In this document: positions 10,001 to 18,644 of the stretch, in pieces
Layout: every line of letters begins with the position of its first letter
Numbering within the stretch: the stretch's first letter is position 1
Notes under the pieces: model-generated
Told to the model about the DNA's origin: nothing
Databases searched by the model: none
Seen by the model: only the letters and a program-made list of their open reading frames with translations
Position numbers and translations under genes: made by a program
Assembly (NCBI GenBank): GCA_049999725.1
Contig: JBNGIS010030633.1
Span: 1-42,233, forward strand
DNA length: 42,233 nt
Source of the DNA: Haplomitrium mnioides
Lineage: Eukaryota; Marchantiophyta; Haplomitriopsida; Calobryales
Direction of reading: 5' to 3'

Positions 10001-11067
10001 AAAGCACTTCATGACTCAATATTTTCTATTTTGTTTCTCTCTATTTTTTTATTTTTTTGCATAAGAGAGAACCACGTAGTTCTTGATATCGCAAGTCCAT
10101 GTTGCTGCGGCCATGACTATTGACCCTTCTTGCTTGCGGAACTCAAGGAGCACCTCCAGGAAAAAAAATCCAGAAGAGGGAGGAAGATCTTTGTTTAACT
10201 CAAAACTCTTTCTCGACTAAGAAGCCTCCAACTGGACCCTCAAATTCGTGGTGGCTTGCCTTCCTCAATCTTGTTTGGCAGCTCTATAATCAAAATCTTT
10301 GAGAGCAGCACTCTAGCAGCCGCTAGCCAAAATTTTCTTCGCAAAAAACTCGTCGCACAAGAACAAAGAGAGAGCCAAAAATTCCCCTTGGTTCTTTTTA
10401 TCAAATGACCCTAATTCCCACCGGCGGGAATTCTCCTTTCAATGTACACCTTTCGATCAAAATGATCTTCTTCATCCATTTTAGCCCATCTTTTCTCCTT
10501 TTCTTGGCTTGGCTTGGTAGCTTAGGTTTAATATTAGTTAATTAATATTTAACTAATATTTTAATATAATCTACTAGAGATATAATTTACTCACATAATT
10601 TTCCTCAAAACTCCACAAACACAAAAACGTATATTCGCACCTTTTACAATACCTACAACGCACGAAATCTTACATACAAACGACGCCTTCTTTTCTTCTC
10701 TTTTCTTCCAACTGAGCGGTTTTCCCCCATTCCTCTCCATTTCGACTATTCAAGTTGTTGTTGTTGTCCGATCTGTTTATCGACCTGATTGGTACCTGTG
10801 ATTCATAAAGCAAGTGCTATTCCTACGATTGTATTTCTAGATCCTAAAGAACTTTTCTATTTTAAATATAATAATATAAATATTTTAAACTAAATTCTAA
10901 GAAAGTACTTTGACTGAATCTTAAGAAGTCTTTTGTCCTTCTGTTTGGACCATATCCGTTGTTTGCCATTTATGCCATTTGCTTGCTTGCTTTCTTCATT
11001 TTTCTCAATTTCGTCTTCCTTTGCCTTTTCTTGTGTGCGTCTTTAGCTCCCATCCTGGACCCTAACA
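7017..11067. other. Non-coding body of the long solo LTR
   Basis: About 4 kb with no supported gene. Open frames here are short, low-complexity and proline/serine/threonine-rich, caused by a plus strand rich in C and T. Visible features are a run of ATTTT units near 8199-8217, an AT dinucleotide run near 8447-8460 and a very AT-rich patch near 10530-10600. Confidence 0.6.
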
Positions 11068-11072
11068 CATGC
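11068..11072. repeat. Right target-site duplication of the long solo LTR (CATGC)
   Basis: Exact copy of 6505-6509. Confidence 0.93.
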
Positions 11073-11760
11073 GCTTCTTGTAAACGGGCCATTCAAAGCG
11101 TATCATCTTATAGAACATATATTTGATGGCCTTGATAGAGAATACCATCTTGAATGGAAAAAAATATGATGCTCACTATCTTTGACCATCAAATATGGCT
11201 TAACAAGATTGAAGAAAACGTCTTCCTATAACTTTTGTCAAATGTTGTCACTAGTTGCCTCATCAAGATGTAATATACTAACATTTGCAACCTCCAACAT
11301 ATTTAGTCGATCATCTGGTCTCTGTGAAAATGCATCAAGAATGGTGTGGAACCTTTCTGGCTTGTACTCCAACTTGATATCAAAAAGTTGTAGTTGATCT
11401 TCCCATCGATGATAACAACTTGTCATCTTTTCCAAATAAATTGACTGGAACAAAGGCTTGTGATCGATGCACATAAGTACTTGCTTTCTTAAAAGATAGT
11501 GTCTCCAAACCTTGGTAGCATAAACCATTGCCAATTGCTCTCTATCATTTGCAAAATAATTCCTCTCTGCGGCATTTAGTCGAAGTGACATGAAGGCAAT
11601 TGGATAAAGTCCATCCTCAAACACTTGTTGTAACACTGCCAAATAGCAAAATTAGAGGCTTCAAAATCAACTATACAACTTGATTTTGGGTCATATAGTT
11701 GTAGAATTAAATGAGAAGATACCACATTCTTGAGTTGTTGAAATGCCTCTTACTCTTTGG
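11073..11760 (-). pseudogene. Gypsy-2 RNase H and start of the integrase zinc region
   Basis: The minus-strand frame from 11642 reads VLQQVFEDGLYPIAFMSLRL and NAAERNYFANDREQLAMVYATKVWRHYL in two overlapping stretches, then CIDHKPLFQSIYL and DAFSQRPD. This is the usual gypsy RNase H with its N-A-A-E-R-N-Y segment and the I-D-H-K-P-L box. The upstream part (11650-11760) is frameshifted. Downstream, 11073-11180 carries the linker into the zinc-binding H2C2 region, which is cut by the solo LTR. The domain would degrade the RNA strand during reverse transcription. About 130 codons are continuous here, the best-preserved block of this element. Confidence 0.88.
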
Positions 11761-12560
11761 TTGTCAATTGAAACTTTGCCCCTTTACCTAGCAAATTCGT
11801 AAGCGGTACAGCAATATGAGCATAGTAATGAATGAATCTTCAGTAAAAATTTGCTATCCGATTAAAAACTCAAACATCATTTGCATTTTTTGGTGTTGGC
11901 CACTCTATAATGGCCTTAATTTTCTCGTCCTTTATCTTGATGCCATCCATAGACACTTTATACCCTAGGTAAGTCACCTCTTGCTTCCAAAATGCACACT
12001 TGGACTTCTTGTAATAAAACTTCCAATTGCATAGTCTTTGTAATACTTCCTTGAGATGAGCACGATGTTCAACTTCACTTTTACTAAAGATAAGAATATC
12101 ATCCAAAAACACCAATATTGACTTATCCAATAACCTATCAAAAACTTGATGCATTTGATCCATGAATATTGTCGAAGCATATGTAAGACCAAATGTAAGA
12201 ACCTTTTACTTAAAATACTCATATCTTGTGCAAAAAGTTGTCTTTGGTACATCACTTGGCTTGATAGGAATTTGTCAATAGCCACTTCGAAGATCCAACT
12301 TAGAAAAGAATCACACACCACTTAATTGATCTAACAAATCATCAATACAAGGTAGATGATAGACATTCTTCAATGTTTGATTGTTCAATCCTCGATTGGG
12401 GAGCATAACGAAGCTCCCCAATGTGAAGTACTATGCTGAATGAAATCCTTCTCAAAAAGATCCATCAAAATTTTTTTTAAGCTTCTCTAGTTCTTGTGGT
12501 GATAACCGATATATAGGTCAATTATAAAGAGTATATTCTGGCATCAACTCAATCAAAAAA
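11761..12560 (-). pseudogene. Gypsy-2 reverse transcriptase
   Basis: Minus-strand motifs in order: degenerate fingers region near 12500-12330, palm peptides near 12320-12170, then MDQMHQVFDRLLDKSILVFLDDIL with the catalytic F-L-D-D at 12098-12109. Then come HLKEVLQRLCNWKFYYKKSK, VTYLGYKVSMDGI and KAIIEWPTPKNA, the connection peptide. The palm catalytic box is intact, unlike in Gypsy-1, but frameshifts near 12170 and stops near 11860 break the frame. Confidence 0.88.
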
Positions 12561-12565
12561 ACCAT

Positions 12566-13160
12566 TCATCGATTATTTGGTAACCTCTTTGGCAAATCCT
12601 CCGGAAACACATCCGCAAACTCTTTCAAAATATCATCTATCATTGAGGTAGGCACACCTTTTCCTCTCTCCTTACTCAAATCCATGATGGGTTTGATCCA
12701 AACAACAAAGACAAGCAATTCTTGCTCCATTGAATTACCATATTGAACTGAGTTAGGCTTCTTCACCAATGGTATGAAACACCCCAAAAAATATTTCTTG
12801 CCTTGTAAGGTAACTTGAATCTGTCATTTTTCCCAATCAAATTAAGCTAATCGATCTTCAAGCCAAGGCAACCCTAAAAGGATATCATATTGTACAGGTG
12901 CAATAACAAATTGCATAGATTCCACATACCCTTTTTCCAATCTTTAGAAGGAATGGATTTTGAGAGCGAAACACATCATAATTTTGGCCATCAGCCATAG
13001 TCACAACACTCCTCTTGATAGGCCTAAATTTAACATTGATTATCCTAGCAAAACATAGTGACATAAAATTTTCAAAGCTCCCGCTATCCACCAACATTCT
13101 ATAAGATTGCTCCTCAATCATACCATTAAGATGAAACAAAGTACCTTGAATTTTTGTCAA
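12566..13160 (-). pseudogene. Gypsy-2 aspartic protease and protease-RT linker
   Basis: The protease begins with FHLNGMIEEQSYRMLVDSGS; the active Asp-Ser-Gly codons lie at 13080-13088 and are intact. Next are FENFMSLCFARIINVKF and IKRSVVTMADGQNYDVF. The frame breaks near 12885. The linker at 12787-12566 contains PIMDLSKERGKGVPTSMIDD and ILKEFADVFPEDLPKRLPNN, matching the Gypsy-1 linker. Confidence 0.85.
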
Positions 13161-13169
13161 AATTTTAAT

Positions 13170-13855
13170 TCCATTAGAGCTAGCAAAGTTTTGAGTATGT
13201 TGTTCGAATAGTTGAGAACGTGACCTAGCTTCTATAGTAGTAAATAATGAGTCATGTCTCTCCGCCATACGCATTTCTTCTTCTAATTGAGTGGTCTCTC
13301 TCATAGTAATTTCTATTCTTGTGCGAGGCTTCAACCCCCGAACAAAACAGCCTAGTGCTTCTTCTTCTCTTATATAAAGAATTTTCATAATTATATTCTG
13401 AAAGTATGTATAATAGCTTCTCACTATACCAAGTTACTTCAATTTGGCCAATCAATCTCTTGCTACTTTTGAAGCATTTACAACCCTAAACTTGAAATCA
13501 CTGCTTCTTTGAACTCATCTTAAGAAACAATAAGAGCAACAAATCTACGTTGTGCTTGTTCTACTTGATATCTCCATCAAGTCTTCACAACTCCTTCTAA
13601 TTGACTTGATGCAAATAGAATTTGTCGACTATTTTTTTTAATGTTTGTAGCTTCAAAATATTGCTCACAATCGAATATGAAGTTCTTAGATGCACCACAA
13701 ACCATCCTCTTATCATATGCTTTTGGTGATAGAAATTGCTCATGACTCTTTTCTTTTCAAAAGGTTGCTCTTTCTATCATTCTTCCTTCCAAAAGGTGTG
13801 AAAGATGTTCAATCCATTGTTCCATTACTTGAATCACCACCTCTTGATTCTCCAT
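13170..13855 (-). pseudogene. Gypsy-2 gag
   Basis: The start is CAT at 13853-13855 on the plus strand, giving MENQEVVIQVMEQWIEHLSH, aligned with the Gypsy-1 gag start. Fragments in several frames include CEQYFEATNIKKNSRQILFA, MRSYYTYFQNIIMKILYIRE, EEEALGCFVRGLKPRTRIEI and ERDHSIRRRNAYGGE. Frameshifts and stops are frequent in the first half. I see no complete zinc knuckle. The final 60 codons run in frame into the protease. Confidence 0.8.
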
Positions 13856-13880
13856 GTAGTTCACTACCTAAACCAAACCA

Positions 13881-13895
13881 TAGCTCTAATACCAA
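13881..13895 (-). promoter_or_regulatory. Primer-binding site of Gypsy-2
   Basis: On the minus strand TTGGTATTAGAGC directly follows the 5' LTR. It differs by one base from the standard plant initiator-methionine-tRNA primer site TTGGTATCAGAGC. Confidence 0.85.
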
Positions 13896-14213
13896 TGTAA
13901 GGAACTCAAGGACCAAATCCAAATGAGTAAGAACTCATAGTAAACTCTAATAGAGTTCTTCAACCAAAAGCAACTCAAGGTCTAAGCTAAAATCAAGAGT
14001 ACAAGAAAAAGCCAATATTCAAGAGAAGAGGTTGTCATCCCTGTTTTTTCACTTACAAGTCACTTCTAATTTCAACTCTAAAGGTGACTCTCTACTAAAA
14101 GTGACTTTGAAGGCAAGTAATCTTATCTCAATCCTAAAAGTGACTCTCTACCACTTCTTTGACTCCTCTCTATTTTCTTATAAATAGCACAACCTTTTGC
14201 TTGTACTATTACA
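13896..14213 (-). repeat. 5' LTR of Gypsy-2, internally deleted
   Basis: Starts TGTAATAGTACAAGC at 14213 and ends CTTACA at 13896. At 318 bp it is about 54 bp shorter than its partner (4849-5220). The missing part corresponds to about 4940-5035 and contains the TATA region, so this promoter copy is probably dead. A short duplicated stretch (AAAGTGACT) near 14097 partly offsets the loss. Confidence 0.88.
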
Positions 14214-14218
14214 AATGC
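14214..14218. repeat. Right target-site duplication of Gypsy-2 (AATGC)
   Basis: Pairs with GATGC at 4844-4848. Confidence 0.8.
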
Positions 14219-14660
14219 AGTCTCTTCTCATTCTATTCTATAGCCATATGATCCAAAGACACATTGCATAGTTGATTTTAATGCTTCTAATTTTGCTATT
14301 GGAGCAATTTTATAGCAAGAGTTTGAGGATTGACTTCATCCAATTGCTTTCATGTCACACCAATTAAATGTGGCGAAGATAAATTATTCTACAAAGGATT
14401 GAGAGCAATTGGCAATGGTTTATTCTACCAAAGTATGGAGGCACCATCTTTTGGGAAGGCATGTACTTATGCACACATATCACAAGCCATTGCTATAGGA
14501 AATTCATTTGGAAAATATGACAAGTTGCCATTGCCGATTGGATGATCAATTGCAACTCTTTGATATCAATTTAGAGAACAAGCTTTGAAGGTTTCATACC
14601 ATTCCAGATGCATTGTCACAAAGGCCGGATCATTGAGTGAATATAATAGGGGTGGTTAAC
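14219..14660 (+). pseudogene. Gypsy-1 RNase H (continuation after Gypsy-2)
   Basis: Directly right of the target duplication the plus strand resumes the polyprotein: FIVDFNASNFAIGAILQQ-like residues near 14265-14320 with a stop, then FEDGLHPIAFMSHQ-like sequence, then AIGNGLFYQSMEAPSF in a shifted frame, and RRFHTIPDALSQRPDH-like residues near 14585-14630. It aligns in order with the Gypsy-2 RNase H. A divergent stretch at 14350-14540 has lost the usual E-R-N-Y core. Frameshifts and stops are frequent. Confidence 0.75.
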
Positions 14661-14839
14661 ATTAGCATATTACATATGCATGAGGCAACTAGTAGAAGTT
14701 ATTGCCAAAAAATACAAGAAGATGCTTTTGTAGTCTTGTTTGGGCACGATTGGTCATAAGAAAATAGTGAGTATCAATTTTTTTTCTATTTGAGATGGTA
14801 TTCTCTATCGAGGCCATCAAATACATGTTCCATAATATG

Positions 14840-16160
14840 ATACACTTTGAATAGCTTGTTTACAAGAAGCACATGACATTCTCATCTCAAGGAGTTATGA
14901 AGTAGATAAAACTACATAGTTTCTTCAGCATAAGTGATGGTGGCCTAACTTGACTCAAGATGTTTGTGGTTTTGTTTGTTCATGTAAAACTTGTCAACCA
15001 AAAATGCTTCTATTCAAAAACCAGCAAGACTTCTTTAGCCACTACTAATTCCTACTACTCATATGGAGCATGTAAGTTTGGATCTTGTCACTTCACTTCC
15101 AACAATGTCTCATGGGTTTACTGCCATTGTGGTGTTTGTGGACAAGCTCAACAAGCAGACTCATTTAGCACCAACAATAGATACAATAGATGCTCCACAA
15201 TTGGCAAAAATTTACCTTGATATTGTCTTTGGTCATCATGGAATGTCCAAGATGTTAATATCTAATAAGAATCCGCATTTCACTAGAAGGTTTTGGCAAG
15301 AGTTGTTCAAAAGAGTTGTTTAGGAACCAAGCTCTCTATGTCTACTACTTATCATCATCAAACAGACAGGCAAACAGAATGCACTAATTGCAGTGTGGAG
15401 GATATGCTTCGCGCATTCATCAATGTTCATCACATTCATTGGGATAATTTCTTACCAACTATGGAGTTTGACTACAACAACTCCAAACAAGCAAATACTA
15501 AGTTTTCTCCTTTCTTTCTTAATTTAGGTCAATATCTTCTTGTTCCAAATGGTTTGCTTTCTCCTTTTTTTTCTAATGCTCCAAGTATTTCTACCTTTTT
15601 GTCTAGTTTATCTTTTTATTTGCAAGGTGCTCACAACCATCTTACTATTGCTCAAAATAAACACAAACAATATGTCAACATCGTTGTGATTTTTCTTGTG
15701 TTTTATATGACCAAGTTTTGTTATCTACTTACAATCTCTCATTTCTCTTAGATACTCAAGTCCATAAGTTATCTCTTGTTTGGATTGGTCCTTTCTCTAC
15801 TTCTCAAGTTATTTCTCTCGTTGCTTATAAACTTGATATTCATTTTCATATGAAGATTCATCATATGTTCCATGTCTCTAAACTCAAGCCTTTTATCCCT
15901 AGTCCATCTTCTTTTCTAAATCATGTTCAACTTCCTCCTTTGGCTATTGTTCTTGAAGATCATGAAGAATTTCAAGTGGACTCCATTTTGGCAAAAAGAG
16001 TTATCAAGCGAGGACGACATCCACAAGTTCAATACAAGGTTTTGTACAAATGCTATTTGATTCATGATGTTACTTAGGGACCTTATTCAAACCTTGAAAA
16101 TGCTAAAGAGGATATTCAATTATTGGAAAGTTGTGGCAATGATGAAGACGTCATTGACTA
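14840..16160 (+). pseudogene. Gypsy-1 integrase and chromodomain
   Basis: The zinc-binding entry near 14850-14990 is frameshifted. From 15063 the core reads MEHVSLDLVTSLPTMSHGFT and AIVVFVDKLNKQTHLAPTID, with the first Asp intact. The second Asp region is S-N-K-N-P-H-F instead of S-D-R-D-P-R-F, so that residue is lost. QTECTNCSVEDMLRAF keeps the Glu. Later parts give VWIGPFSTSQVISLVAYKL, MKIHHMFHVSKLKPF and EDHEEFQVDSILAKRV. The chromodomain then reads VQYKVLYKCYLIHDVT, where two conserved aromatic/glycine positions are changed. A stop replaces the Trp that follows, and the tail NLENAKEDIQLLESCGNDED ends at about 16160. Confidence 0.88.
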
Positions 16161-16174
16161 GAAGATAGTGATTA

Positions 16175-16575
16175 TGTAATAGTACAAGCATGATGTTTGT
16201 GTTATTTATTAGAAAATAGAGAGTGAAGGAAGTAGTAGAGACTCACTTTTAGGGTTGAATTTAGATATGATTACTTGCTTTCAAAGTTACTTTTAGAGTT
16301 TTTAGGGTTGAAATTAGAATTGACTCCTAAGTTTTCAAATTTACAGTTGAAATTAGAAGTTACTTGTAAGTGAAGAAAGAAAAATGACAACTTCTTCTCT
16401 TGTATAAATAAAAAGGCTTAATGGCTCCACTTCTCATTTTGGAATTCCTCTGAATTCGGTTTGGCTTTTTGGTTGCTTGGCTTTTGCTTGCTTATTAGCC
16501 TTGAGTTGCATAACTCTATTAGAGTTATCGTGGAGTTGTTACTCATTTGAAAGTTGGTCTTTGAGTTCTTTTATA
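16175..16575 (+). repeat. 3' LTR of Gypsy-1
   Basis: Starts TGTAATAGTACAAGCATG and ends TTCTTTTATA, where terminal TTACA has mutated. It is 401 bp and is followed by CTATG, the target duplication. It contains TTGTATAAATAAAAAGG at the TATA position. Confidence 0.92.
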
Positions 16576-16580
16576 CTATG
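16576..16580. repeat. Right target-site duplication of Gypsy-1 (CTATG)
   Basis: Exact copy of 2039-2043. Confidence 0.9.
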
Positions 16581-16661
16581 CCACTCTCAAACCCAACTTC
16601 ACCTTCAAAATCTTCAACAAAAGCAAACTTGACGAAATCTCCTTGAGCGTAGGAACTCTAC

Positions 16662-16757
16662 AGTCCACGTGCGTAGAGACTCTTCAGTCCATACACGTAT
16701 GAACTCCAAAGTCCACGCGCGTACTGACTGTTGAGTCCATACACATATGAAGTGGAG
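16662..16757 (-). repeat. 24-bp tandem repeat, four copies
   Basis: AGTCCA recurs at 16662, 16686, 16710 and 16734, exactly 24 bp apart; a looser related copy starts at 16791. Read on the minus strand each unit is eight codons with the pattern aromatic-x-Arg-x-Trp-Thr-x-Glu (for example FIRVWTEE and SLRTWTVE). Units carry partly symmetric cores such as ATACACGTAT. An open minus frame covers 16614-16808 but has no known domain. Confidence 0.88.
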
Positions 16758-16837
16758 GTACTCACAACTTAATGCGCATATAGACCTAGGAGTCCATATG
16801 TGCATCAACTATAAATACCATCATATGCTTGAATCTT

Positions 16838-17223
16838 AGTAAAAAAACAAGCTGCAAGTTATTATCGTTCCGTCTTTGTATGCTTCTTGCAAGTCAGTGG
16901 TGAATATGTCACGGAGCTTCTCTTCGTTGAAGTAAAAAGTTTTTAGAGAGGCATTGTAAGGACCAATCCAATTGTCAAATGGCATAGTAAGCCCAATGTG
17001 CGCTCTGTGTCCCTTATGAATCATTGTGATTTGGACCAAAAGGCCTATGTTGAATTCTCGCCTTCACCTTGGAAAAGTTCAAGGTGATGATCAATATCCA
17101 TGATCTTTCTACAACAAACTAGCCATTTGTTGGCTAATTTGATAAGCTCTAGTGTCTTCATTACATTGGCATATCGATAGGACTTTGATTGTGTTGACTT
17201 TGGAGCAGTGGCCTGAGGTGCCA
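16838..17223 (-). pseudogene. Unrecognised minus-strand coding relic
   Basis: From ATG at 17221-17223 the minus strand reads MAPQATAPKSTQSKSYRYAN, then VMKTLELIKLANKWLVCCRK and IMDIDHHLELFQGEGENS. A frameshift near 17040 follows, and another frame continues with HKGHRAHIGLTMPFDNWIGP, YNASLKTFYFNEEKLRDIFT and TDLQEAYKDG. Composition is protein-like (CxxC, Asp-His-His, a W-I-G-P-Y turn), and the two halves look like one broken protein of about 125 residues. I do not recognise the family. It lies immediately upstream, in its own sense, of the 24-bp repeat. It could be part of the repeat element that also holds the DUF7869-like relic, or an independent gene. Confidence 0.45.
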
Positions 17224-17239
17224 TTTTTTGTGATAAAAA

Positions 17240-18640
17240 ATTATGTGAAAAAATGACTTTGAAAATGAACGATAAAAGGTCTACAAAAATTGGAAGGTAA
17301 AAATAGACAAAAACACATGAAATTGCAAAAATAACCACAAAAAGAAAATGTGATCTCTTTTCTGAACTTGTGACAATAAAAAAAAACTTTCTATTGTCAT
17401 TCTTTTTATATCCGAATTTCAAAAAATGCATTTCTCTACCAAAAAATGATTTGTGGAGCTCTTGACATGTAAGTTTGATCAGTGGAAAAAAAATTACTAT
17501 ATTAAACATTGCTCTTTTTCATCTTTCCAATTTTTTTTCCTTTTTCTTCACAAAATTTTCACTATTTTGTCGTTTTGTGGGTTTTCTTTCTAAAAAACCA
17601 TTTTTTATCTTATTGTCTACAAAGAATAGTTGCTTAAATCATTCCTTGAATTTTTCAGTTTTTCATGATTATTTTTAAATGGTAGGAGTGTTGAGAGACA
17701 AGAAACAATTAGAATTTCAAGATTCATGTTCTAAAAAAAGTGTTTCTTTTGGCTAGCAATTGGAGATAGTTTCAAGTCGTCATTATGAGGAGGGAAGCAT
17801 TTGGGTACCAAAAACACCAAGTGTGATGGCAAGTATTTTGGGTAAAAATATGCCAAGTGTTGAACAAGATATGTCAACAGAGGATCGAGTGAGTGAACCT
17901 ATGTGCATATAGGATCTAGGATTGAATCCTATGCGTGCATAGGATCCAAAACTCAACATTATTCACACATTGAATTTATCTTGCTGGTCAAGCAATCAAA
18001 ATTTACTCCTTCTGGACATTTTCAAAACACAACAACTAAAGACCGTGAAGGGTTTGATACTATAGCAAGACTTTGTTTCTCTCAAACCAAAGCTCGTCTT
18101 TTGAGATTCGAGAAAAAAAAAGACACCAACAAGTCAACAACTAGACATTCAAGTCACATTCATGAGAAGGTTGTAGGGGTTTCTTTGTTAACATCAAATG
18201 AGGATGACGATGTTCAAGATTCAAATATATTCGTTCAAAAGACAAAAACATATAATCTGATGATTGTTTCAGTTTTAGAGGTGATACCCTATCACCATTG
18301 TTACCACTCAAACGACAAGTAAATTCTAAATAAGTTTCACTTCTAAGCAAGAATGGAAGATTATTTGGAAATGGAAATTGTTTGGAAGAATCTTCAAATA
18401 AGAGTTTAGGCAATGATTCAAGCAAAGAGTCTCAATCAATGAGTATTTCTCTAGAGTTATTACCAAGAGTGCAAATTGTTTTAGAAAAACATTTTCTTCT
18501 ACTCAAGATTTTGATGAAAACATTGTTTTGACATGGTCCAATTCTCTTATATCTTAAGCTAGTCTACATAGATCAAAAAAATATTTCAAAAGAACAAATA
18601 TTTATGATGATGTATAAAATCTCAAAAACAATGGTTTATG
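17240..18640. other. AT-rich stretch without a supported gene
   Basis: Only short, low-complexity frames are present. The plus strand between 17750 and 18560 has weakly protein-like pieces that may be the lost N-terminal part of the relic at 18645, but I cannot support this by motif. Confidence 0.5.
17898..17943. repeat. Two dyad-symmetric boxes 30 bp apart
   Basis: CCTATGTGCATATAGG (17898-17913) and CCTATGCGTGCATAGG (17928-17943) are near-perfect palindromes, related to the core of the 52-bp repeat at 148-400. Confidence 0.75.
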
Positions 18641-18644
18641 TCTA

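Larger units (their letters stand above)
6510..11067 (-). mobile_element. 4.56-kb solo LTR-like insertion (possibly Tat/Ogre-type)
   Basis: Starts TGTTGGG and ends CCTAACA, with a perfect 5-bp target duplication, so integrase-type termini are present. Neither strand encodes any recognisable retrotransposon protein, and I see no second copy of either end that would make an LTR pair. The best reading is a very long solo LTR on the minus strand. Its left end contains, on the minus strand, TGGCGCCGTTGCCGGGGA, a sequence I associate with the arginine-tRNA-type primer sites of Tat-lineage gypsy elements (Ogre, Retand), which are known for multi-kilobase LTRs. A non-autonomous large derivative is the alternative. 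Confidence 0.8.
4849..14213 (-). mobile_element. Gypsy-2, degenerate Ty3/gypsy chromovirus nested in Gypsy-1
   Basis: Minus-strand element with LTRs at 13896-14213 (5') and 4849-5220 (3'), both related to the Gypsy-1 LTRs. Without the 4.56-kb insertion at 6510-11067 its length is about 4.8 kb. It keeps more catalytic motifs than its host: protease Asp-Ser-Gly, reverse transcriptase F-L-D-D, the integrase Asp-Asp-Glu positions and a nearly complete chromodomain. That fits a later insertion. Internal stops and frameshifts still make it non-autonomous. Confidence 0.92.
2044..16575 (+). mobile_element. Gypsy-1, degenerate Ty3/gypsy chromovirus split by a nested element
   Basis: Two related LTRs (2044-2442 and 16175-16575) and a perfect 5-bp target duplication bound this plus-strand element. 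Its internal order is gag, protease, reverse transcriptase, RNase H, integrase, chromodomain. The body is cut after the reverse transcriptase at 4848 and resumes at 14219; between lies Gypsy-2. Without the nested DNA it is about 5.16 kb, typical of compact chromoviruses. Stops, frameshifts and lost catalytic residues make it inactive. Confidence 0.92.

Noticed and set aside
7958-10302. Open frames of 60-112 codons inside the long solo LTR
   Set aside because: Low-complexity Ser/Thr/Pro-rich composition follows from C/T-rich sequence; no domain, no consistent start context.
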